This document shows, piece after piece, positions 1-6,045 of a DNA stretch of 6,984 nucleotides. Numbering within the stretch: position 1 is the stretch's first letter; each line of letters opens with the position of its first letter. The stretch is from assembly GCA_045643185.1 (NCBI GenBank), contig JAZUKH010000067.1, positions 1 through 6,984 of the forward strand, read 5' to 3'. Under the pieces are notes generated by a model, which was given only the letters and a program-made list of their open reading frames with translations, did not search any database and was not told where the DNA came from. This DNA comes from RGIG464 sp045643185 (GTDB lineage Bacteria > Myxococcota_A > Bradymonadia > UBA4248). Both the position numbers and the translations under genes were made by a program.

Positions 1-651
1 AACCGCCTCAGCCCAGCCGACCGTTTCCACACGATCCTTTCGCGCGGCGATCTGCCCGTCAGCGCCCAGACGCGTTACACGGTCATGGACGGCGTCGGCC
101 AAAAACTCGTCAAAACACACTATTACAGTGGCTCCTTCGAACTCGGCAAGAGCTTCGCCAACATCGCCAACTCGTGCAACGCCAAGATCGATGAGATCCA
201 GGTCCGATTCGTCTCAAAAAGCGGTCAACCCATCCGCGCACAGGGCGACGTCACGCCTGCCGTCTCGTTGTTCTACAGCGGCCAATCCCAACTCATCTCG
301 TGTCACAGCAACATCGAGGCGATCCGCGCATCCATCGGCGCGCGCACGACCTTCGGCACCTACTCGGTCTTCTCGTCCCAGCCCTTCGCCGACGGCATCA
401 ACGCCAGCATCTACGAAGTCCCCGAAGGCCTCGACTACAAACTCACCGATGGCACACGTTTCAACGACGTCACCATCTATCGCGGCCTCAAAGGCTACCC
501 GCTCATGGCCACCTACACGCTCGTTTTCGATCCCCAAGAAGGCAGCAACAGCAAAATCAATTGGGATAACGTCGCCGACATCGAGATCCAGTTCAAATAC
601 ACGACGGGCACGCTCGGTCAAGACGCCAACGCCTGCAAGTACGACCTTTAG
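1..651 (+). CDS. Copy A: C-terminal part of a large lipoprotein paralogue (5'-truncated by window edge)
   Basis: The reading frame is open from base 1, so this is the last 216 residues of a longer protein that ends at the TAG at 649-651. The ATG at 85 is internal: residues encoded upstream of it (LPV..Q.RYT) already align with copy B. The visible part is one beta-rich domain, about 60% identical by hand alignment to the last 197 residues of copy B. Three cysteines (visible residues 59, 101 and 212) are conserved, as are the strips ANSCNAKID, YRGLKGYPLMATYTLVFD and ADIEIQFKYTTGTL. Both proteins end in YDL. The motif order resembles the TcB-binding domain at the end of Tc-toxin TcA proteins, which is an inference. 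By analogy with B and C, the missing 5' part should encode a lipoprotein signal and Cys module, but that is not visible. Function unknown. Certainty of the coding call is high; that of the domain call is low to moderate. Confidence 0.93.
   Translation, partial: NRLSPADRFHTILSRGDLPVSAQTRYTVMDGVGQKLVKTHYYSGSFELGKSFANIANSCNAKIDEIQVRFVSKSGQPIRAQGDVTPAVSLFYSGQSQLISCHSNIEAIRASIGARTTFGTYSVFSSQPFADGINASIYEVPEGLDYKLTDGTRFNDVTIYRGLKGYPLMATYTLVFDPQEGSNSKINWDNVADIEIQFKYTTGTLGQDANACKYDL
52..648 (+). repeat. C-terminal domain repeat unit, copy A (partner at 5355-5945)
   Basis: This coding stretch is duplicated in copy B. Hand alignment gives about 119 identical residues of roughly 197, with only a one-residue and a two-residue gap. 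Identical DNA runs include 27 bp (589-615 with 5889-5915) and 20 bp (499-518 with 5799-5818). These are possible substrates for recombination between the genes. Confidence 0.85.
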
Positions 652-679
652 GATCTCCCCGCAAGCCGTTGGATAGGGC

Positions 680-695
680 GGGGGAAGCCTCCCCC
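680..695 (+). terminator. GC hairpin after copy A (possible terminator, no T-tract)
   Basis: GGGGGA (680-685) and TCCCCC (690-695) form a 6-bp stem with an AGCC loop, starting 28 nt after the copy A stop. No run of T follows, so it is not a classical intrinsic terminator. It could slow polymerase, protect the 3' end of the transcript, or be part of the adjacent repeat element. Confidence 0.35.
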
Positions 696-703
696 TACGC
701 GGC

Positions 704-770
704 TATTGGCGACGATTTGACGCAGAGACGCAATAAATTGCGTCTCTACATCAAACCGTCATCGCCAATA
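704..770. repeat. 67-bp nested palindrome (REP- or MITE-like)
   Basis: Outer arms TATTGGCGA (704-712) and TCGCCAATA (762-770) pair over 9 bp. Then GA/TC (714-715 with 759-760), TTTGA/TCAAA (716-720 with 751-755), and an inner 10-bp arm AGAGACGCAA (724-733) with TTGCGTCTCT (738-747) around a TAAA loop. About 26 bp of pairing fit in 67 nt. The ends read TA-TTGGCGA...TCGCCAA-TA, which would fit short terminal inverted repeats flanked by a TA target duplication, as in some miniature inverted-repeat elements. A folded RNA or terminator role is an alternative; no T-tract follows. No similar copy is seen in the other gap. Confidence 0.7.
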
Positions 771-796
771 CGCCGCTACCCCCTCTGCCTGCGGCG
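771..796. repeat. Small inverted repeat next to the palindrome
   Basis: CGCCGC (771-776) and GCGGCG (791-796) pair over 6 bp around a 14-nt pyrimidine-rich loop, directly abutting the 67-bp palindrome. It may be part of the same element or chance in GC-rich sequence. Confidence 0.3.
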
Positions 797-866
797 CTCA
801 CCAAGCACCATTCTCCTGCATCGCGCCCAATTGCGACGCGGCTTTGCACTTCGTTCCAGCTTGTTC

Positions 867-878
867 AAAGGAAACGTC
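867..878 (+). promoter_or_regulatory. Ribosome binding site of copy B
   Basis: AAAGGAAA at 867-874, with AGGA at 869-872 lying 6 nt before ATG 879. It decides the start, since the frame stays open upstream to 669 without another good site and only this ATG gives a lipoprotein signal. Confidence 0.75.
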
Positions 879-1820
879 ATGAAGTTCAAAAGCATATACC
901 CCATTGCGATCCTGACATTGGCAGCTTTTGGTTGTTCCAATGCCTCATCCGAACATGATCAGGAACCCGTCGGCCCCGTCGATCCAGGCGATGAGATCAA
1001 AGTCACGTTGAATGACGTGCGCACCATGGCCTCAAGATCGGCTTGCACGCTCGACTCGGACTGTGAAACAGGCGCTTTCTGCTTTCAACGCCAATGCGTC
1101 GTGCAGTGCAATGAAAAGCTTTCGTGTGACCAGGGCTACGTCTGCCAGATCTCACGCGGTCGCTGTCTTTTGACAAGCTATCTGACTGAACTAAGCCAGG
1201 TCCAGCAAAAGATCGAGGCCGCCGGCGACACAATGCCGGAAACCGAAAAAGCCGCGCTGCTCGCTGAACAGGAGCTCAAAGCCAATGCCGCGTCCCCCAT
1301 TCAGACGAGCGCCCTGCACCACGTCAACGCCAAAGGAAAACCTATCGCGCGCATCGACGTGACCAAATCCGTCCCACAACACATTCTGTTGGGCAACCAG
1401 AACATTCAGACGACGAGTTTTCGATCAAAACAATACTTGGGCGACATCTACTACGCCGTCGTGACCGATCGCGACACGCTGCCGATCCTGAAAGTCGCAA
1501 AGCCCTATGTCACGCTGAACTCGGAATACGAATACCCGTTCGAACTGGATGCGCCACAACTCCATGCCAGCAAACGCTGGTCAAAACGCGACGGCAACGA
1601 CGACACCAGTGTCTCGCTACTTACGGCTGACATCGTGTCGTCTGCCGGCAGCTTTGCCACGACACTCGTCGATGTGACCTCAGCGCAGAATCTGTACAGC
1701 GGTTACGTTCAACCCACCGCAGTCTTGTCAGGCATGCCGCTGCCGATCCGCATGGTCATTCAAACCGTGCCAGCGCAGCCCCAGCGATTTGAAGACATAC
1801 AAAGTCTGACGCTTTACCTG
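879..1820 (+). repeat. N-terminal repeat unit, copy B (partner at 6046-6984)
   Basis: Residues 1-314 of copy B match the visible 313 residues of copy C in the same order: signal, linker, eight-Cys module, beta-rich region. The Cys module is about 69% and the last 61 residues about 54% identical. The linker and residues about 135-250 are much more diverged. Confidence 0.8.
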
Positions 1821-4800
1821 CCCGTCAGCCCGTCCGATCTCTTTTCGCCCGAAAATGTTCAGCTCCAAAACGGCCAGCCCGTCGAAACCTGGGTAAGCGT
1901 CACCGCGACAAAATCTACCGAAAAGACCCAGAACATGAGCAACAAAGTCAGTTTCGTCGCCGAGTTTTCGACAAACGACTTTGCGCCCTACCAGAGCGCC
2001 CTGTTTGACGCCCAAAGCAAAGTCAATCGCTACCTGCGTTTCGAGATCACCGACCTCGTGCGCGACGAAACGACGTATGCCTACAACGGCTACTTGCGCG
2101 ATGGCTTCACCGGGCTCTATCGCGAAACCAGTTTTGATACTGAAACAGATCTCGGCACATATCAATGGAACGACACGCGTATCGAGGGTCAGTTTTCTGT
2201 CTCGTTCGACGCCAACATTGACCTTCCGACCGAACGCGTTCATGCGCACGAGAAGGCCAACACAACGCAACGCCCGATCGACGCCGAGCCAGTTCTCGTC
2301 TGCGATGACGCAGCGATCAAACAGGTCATGACAGCCATCGCGCTTCCCGCCACGGGTTGCAGCGCAGTTGACGACACCGAAAAAGACGCCTGTCTGACAC
2401 GCCAAGGCTGTCACGAGATCATCGGGCTCGAAAGCCTGAATGCCCTACCCGACAACGTTCGCGCATTCTGCATCGACGAAGCCGCACAAGCATTACTCGC
2501 CAATGACGAGCGTTTCGCGCCCGTGCTGGAACGCATTTTGACCGCAAACAGCACAACGACGAATACCGTCACCGTCTGTGATCAGGAGATCAGCAATTTC
2601 AAGGATTTCCAGACGCTGTGCGAAGACAGCACGTGCGCTCTGTGCGCCGATCACCCCGAATATGCCTGCGCAGCCGACCTGCTCGCGATGCGTTATCTCG
2701 ACGACACAACGCTCAATGACCACGAAAAGGCTCAGAGACTCGCCCAGTGGATCAGCCTCACACAAGAAGCCAATCTGCCGCTCCAATACAAAGCTTGGAT
2801 CAGCGACATCGACATCCGAAAAAGCTGGTTGGAAGGGGCTGTCTATGAAAACACGTTTGCAGCAAGCATCATGGATGACTTCAATGCCGACCTGCTCAAA
2901 AAATACCATGAAAACGTGTTGAAACTTCAATACGCCGTCATGAAGAATCAGACACGCCAGCTCACGCTTGAAATGCTCGCTCAAAAGGTCAAAGCCACGG
3001 AACTAGACCTGACGAGTCAGCGCAACACCATATTGAATGACCTTGCATCAGTCTGGCAGTCAGTCACCACATCGATCAGCCTGGCTGCAAAACGATACGA
3101 CGTTTTGCTGCAAAACGACGTCGAACGCCTACAGGCTGCGAAAGACCTCAAAGCCTATATGACCGACCTTTATTTGTCGGGCGTGATCGAAACCGCACTC
3201 AATCTAAAAGCGGATCAGGGCTCCCTGAACGCCTCGTTTGGCGCGCATTTGAGCGACCTCGTCACCAAGCTGTCCTCACTCGACCAGTCTTTCGAAAGCG
3301 CGCTGTTTATGCGCGACGGCGAGGTGTTCAAAGACACGCGCCTGGAAACGGATACGGGGCTGACCGCGCTCGGCACGCTGCAAAAGGCAGCCGACGACTC
3401 GATTCAAAAAGCCGAGAACAAACGAAAAAGCGTCTTTAACGAGATCGATCAAAAGGCCAACCAGGTTCTTTCGATCAAAGATCGCTACCTCACTTCGCTT
3501 GAAAAAATGCGTGCCGACATCGTTGACCTGTGCGGCTATCCGACAGATTGCAAGGACGAAGCGACGTGCAAACTCTTCACCGAAGTCTATTACTGCGGTT
3601 TTGCAAGAGATTCGTTAAGCCAAACGCCTGTTTCACTCACCGTTGAAAACCAGACTGAGCTCGATAACACCATACGCCAGGTCAAAAGCTTTTCAGATTG
3701 TTACACGCTCAAAACCCGTGACCAAAGTGCCATCCAGACGCAACTCGATGCCGTTCATGCTTGCGAACCAGCGCGTTTGGACACCAACGACTACGCCGTC
3801 GCCTATACCGATCAGGCCAGCGTGAGTCAGGCAGGACAAGCCATTTTGGATTATCGTCAGGCCGAAAAGGAATACGAGATCGCACTTGCCGAATACGAAA
3901 TGGAACAGCAAAAAGTCGCCAATAACTTCGAAATGCTTGAGGCCTATGCCCAAAGCATCCAAAATTGGTATGAATCGCGTTCCAACACGCTAAAACAGAT
4001 CCAACAAAACATTACGAGCATCAACGGCTATCTCGCAGACCTCGCGGATTACCAGCTTCAAGTCGACGAACTCAAATATAAAGAAGCCGCAGCTGAATAT
4101 GATTCTCAGGCGACCATGGCGTCAGAATGGAAATCCATGGCCAAAGACAGCGTGATCGCCGAACAGATCAATCTGTCGCTCATGGCCGGGCTCAACATCT
4201 CGACCTTTATCAATTACGCCAGTACCATGTCCGATTTCTATTCGGGCATGACCACGTTGACCTCACAGGCTGCCTGTTTTGACCCGACGCACACCTATTT
4301 CCTGAATGCGCTCATGGGAAAGACCATCGACCTCGACACACTTGCCGAATACGCGAACCGTGTCGATCTCGATAACAAAGAACAAACGGATATTCTTGAT
4401 GAACTCATCAGGAATTATATGGACACCGCGGGTGAACGCCCCATCGATGTGAATTTGCTTCTTGACCGCATTACCGGTGACCAGGCTCTCGAATTACAGG
4501 GCTACGCCTCGCAGGTCAAAAGCGCCGCGACACGCATGAAAAGCGCTCTGGTCGCATCCGAAGTGATCAAGTATGCCATGCAGACCAGCAACAACTGGAT
4601 GACGTACGAAAAAAGCGCCATCGAAATGGATATGAAGACCGATGCCGCGAAGATCCAGTCAGAACTTGAAAAAGCTATTTTTGACTTACGATCTAACGCC
4701 GTTGAAGGTGGGTTGAACGAATACAAGCTTAAAGCCGCGATCCGTGCCCTTGAAGAAAACAACGCGTTACTGAAACTTCAGATCGAAGCAGAAGCCGATC

Positions 4801-5948
4801 ACCAGCGGGATCTGCGCGAACTTGAGGTCATGCGCAACGAACACAAAAACGAAGCGCTCAAACTCATCACGCTGGCCTATGCAGTCCAAAACAAGAATAT
4901 TCAACGCTATCAGGCTCAAACACGCTACGAACTGATCGCCCAACAGGCTTCTTTGCTGGCCGACCAATACGACAGCAAATTGGCGCGTTATAAAGAGAAC
5001 AACGACCTTTTGTTCTCGGCATCGAGCTTCTTCCAATACGCGAGCGACCTGGAATCGGTCGAAAGCACCTTGGAATCGGCACGAAATGACCTGAACGACT
5101 ATTTGACGGCGATCGAATATCTCTCGGTCCGTCCGTTTGTCGCCTTGCGTCGCAGTTTGTACATGGCACGCGGTACCAATGATCTGGCCAAGATCTATGA
5201 ACAGCTCAACCAGCTGACCGAGCGTTGCGGCGCGGGACAAGACACGTCCAACAAAGTCACCGTATCGTTAATGAGCCGACTCGGCATTCTTTCGGGCAGC
5301 ATCAATGGCCTGATAAACGCCAAACGCCTTCAGACGAGCATGTTGGCGGGCAATCTGCCCGTGAATTCACAGATTCGTTATACCGCCGACACAAAGATCG
5401 GCGACAAGCTCGTGAAAGGTCGATACGCAAGTGCCTCGTTTACGATCGACACGTCGTTCGCCAACGTCGCCAATTCGTGCAATGCCAAGATCGACGACAT
5501 TCAAGTGCGTTTTGTTTCGCTCGACGGCAAACCTTTGAGAACAGACGCCAACTACAAACCGACGATCTCATTGATCTATGGCGGACAAAGCCAACTTTTG
5601 TCGTGTCAGCCCTCGATCGACGCCATTGTCGCCTCGATCGGTTCGACGAGTTACGGCAAACTCTCGACGTTTTCGACCACCCCCTTCGCCGATGGCCTGG
5701 TCGCAGCCGTGTATGACGTACCACAAGGTCAGAAGTACACACTGACGGAAGACGCCAGCTTCGAAGGCGCCTCGGTCTATCGAGGCCTGAAAGGTTATCC
5801 GCTCATGGCCACCTACACACTCGTTTTTGACTTCGATGAAGGCGAAAATCAAAAGTTGAACTGGAACAACATCGCCGATATCGAAATTCAGTTCAAATAC
5901 ACGACGGGCACGCTCAACAGCAACACCCAGTGTCAATACGATCTTTAA
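879..5948 (+). CDS. Copy B: giant Cys-rich, coiled-coil lipoprotein with TcA-like C-terminal domain (1689 aa)
   Basis: Start chosen at ATG 879: AGGA lies 6 nt upstream, and it gives a lipoprotein signal (K2, K4, a hydrophobic core, then LAAFGC with Cys19 and Ser at +2, which favours the outer membrane by the usual rule). An in-frame extension to 669 runs through a palindrome and is rejected. Layout by residue: low-complexity linker 20-50; eight-Cys module 56-96; beta-rich region about 140-464; ten-Cys cluster 475-597; helical region about 604-880; six-Cys cluster 885-962; charged coiled coil 983-1096; hydrophobic stretch 1097-1134; long helices 1203-1448 with a Gly-Gly break at 1277-1278; beta-rich C-terminal domain about 1490-1689 with Cys 1534, 1576 and 1685. 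No catalytic motif was recognised. The ends are shared with neighbouring copies A and C. The helices followed by the C-terminal domain resemble TcA toxin subunits (inference). Alternative: a structural surface lipoprotein. Exact function unknown. Confidence 0.95.
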   Translation: MKFKSIYPIAILTLAAFGCSNASSEHDQEPVGPVDPGDEIKVTLNDVRTMASRSACTLDSDCETGAFCFQRQCVVQCNEKLSCDQGYVCQISRGRCLLTSYLTELSQVQQKIEAAGDTMPETEKAALLAEQELKANAASPIQTSALHHVNAKGKPIARIDVTKSVPQHILLGNQNIQTTSFRSKQYLGDIYYAVVTDRDTLPILKVAKPYVTLNSEYEYPFELDAPQLHASKRWSKRDGNDDTSVSLLTADIVSSAGSFATTLVDVTSAQNLYSGYVQPTAVLSGMPLPIRMVIQTVPAQPQRFEDIQSLTLYLPVSPSDLFSPENVQLQNGQPVETWVSVTATKSTEKTQNMSNKVSFVAEFSTNDFAPYQSALFDAQSKVNRYLRFEITDLVRDETTYAYNGYLRDGFTGLYRETSFDTETDLGTYQWNDTRIEGQFSVSFDANIDLPTERVHAHEKANTTQRPIDAEPVLVCDDAAIKQVMTAIALPATGCSAVDDTEKDACLTRQGCHEIIGLESLNALPDNVRAFCIDEAAQALLANDERFAPVLERILTANSTTTNTVTVCDQEISNFKDFQTLCEDSTCALCADHPEYACAADLLAMRYLDDTTLNDHEKAQRLAQWISLTQEANLPLQYKAWISDIDIRKSWLEGAVYENTFAASIMDDFNADLLKKYHENVLKLQYAVMKNQTRQLTLEMLAQKVKATELDLTSQRNTILNDLASVWQSVTTSISLAAKRYDVLLQNDVERLQAAKDLKAYMTDLYLSGVIETALNLKADQGSLNASFGAHLSDLVTKLSSLDQSFESALFMRDGEVFKDTRLETDTGLTALGTLQKAADDSIQKAENKRKSVFNEIDQKANQVLSIKDRYLTSLEKMRADIVDLCGYPTDCKDEATCKLFTEVYYCGFARDSLSQTPVSLTVENQTELDNTIRQVKSFSDCYTLKTRDQSAIQTQLDAVHACEPARLDTNDYAVAYTDQASVSQAGQAILDYRQAEKEYEIALAEYEMEQQKVANNFEMLEAYAQSIQNWYESRSNTLKQIQQNITSINGYLADLADYQLQVDELKYKEAAAEYDSQATMASEWKSMAKDSVIAEQINLSLMAGLNISTFINYASTMSDFYSGMTTLTSQAACFDPTHTYFLNALMGKTIDLDTLAEYANRVDLDNKEQTDILDELIRNYMDTAGERPIDVNLLLDRITGDQALELQGYASQVKSAATRMKSALVASEVIKYAMQTSNNWMTYEKSAIEMDMKTDAAKIQSELEKAIFDLRSNAVEGGLNEYKLKAAIRALEENNALLKLQIEAEADHQRDLRELEVMRNEHKNEALKLITLAYAVQNKNIQRYQAQTRYELIAQQASLLADQYDSKLARYKENNDLLFSASSFFQYASDLESVESTLESARNDLNDYLTAIEYLSVRPFVALRRSLYMARGTNDLAKIYEQLNQLTERCGAGQDTSNKVTVSLMSRLGILSGSINGLINAKRLQTSMLAGNLPVNSQIRYTADTKIGDKLVKGRYASASFTIDTSFANVANSCNAKIDDIQVRFVSLDGKPLRTDANYKPTISLIYGGQSQLLSCQPSIDAIVASIGSTSYGKLSTFSTTPFADGLVAAVYDVPQGQKYTLTEDASFEGASVYRGLKGYPLMATYTLVFDFDEGENQKLNWNNIADIEIQFKYTTGTLNSNTQCQYDL
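5355..5945 (+). repeat. C-terminal domain repeat unit, copy B (partner at 52-648)
   Basis: Residues 1493-1689 of copy B, paired with the end of copy A. All three Cys of the domain and the final YDL are kept. The best-kept blocks are the strand-like strips near residues 1531-1547 and 1633-1675. Confidence 0.85.
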
Positions 5949-5957
5949 CGAGGTTCA

Positions 5958-5972
5958 CGTGTTTGAAACACG
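5958..5972 (+). terminator. Weak hairpin after copy B
   Basis: CGTGTT (5958-5963), loop TGA, AACACG (5967-5972): a 6-bp stem 9 nt after the copy B stop. No T-tract follows directly. The structure is weak, so read-through into copy C is plausible. Confidence 0.25.
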
Positions 5973-6032
5973 GCACTTCGTTTAACGCCCTGTCCCTGAA
6001 TCGAACAGAAACTTACGCAATACGTCACGCAT

Positions 6033-6045
6033 AAGGGTTCAACCG
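6033..6045 (+). promoter_or_regulatory. Ribosome binding site of copy C
   Basis: AAGGG at 6033-6037, 8 nt before ATG 6046. It supports this start, which is also the one giving a signal peptide. Confidence 0.65.

Noticed and set aside
85..651. A complete small gene starting at ATG 85
   Set aside because: The frame is open from base 1 and upstream residues align with copy B, so this is the end of a larger gene.
128..676. Long Ser/Arg/Pro-rich frame overlapping copy A on the same strand
   Set aside because: Low-complexity composition of an out-of-frame read through GC-rich codons; it overlaps a frame supported by homology to copy B.
680..770. A classical Rho-independent terminator or a structured small RNA in the A-B gap
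   Set aside because: Strong hairpins are present but no T-tract follows any of them, and no known RNA family or promoter was recognised, so only repeat and possible terminator calls are made.
669..878. A 70-codon N-terminal extension of copy B from a TTG at 669
   Set aside because: It translates the hairpin and palindrome, is Arg-rich, lacks a ribosome site, and would bury the lipoprotein signal. ATG 879 has a good AGGA site and a signal peptide like that of copy C.
1728..2414. 228-codon open frame on the - strand within copy B
   Set aside because: Antisense shadow of a well-supported gene; no recognisable domain and no reason for a gene here. The same holds for - strand frames at 214-621, 2493-2984, 4767-5240 and 5568-5936.
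6011..6036. Imperfect palindrome around TTACGC...CGCATAA before copy C
   Set aside because: Only two short blocks pair, with mismatches; within chance expectation.
5949..6045. A sigma-70-type promoter for copy C (for example TTGAAA at 5963)
   Set aside because: No acceptable -10 box at the proper distance; the match lies inside the weak hairpin. Nothing convincing was found at 797-866 either.
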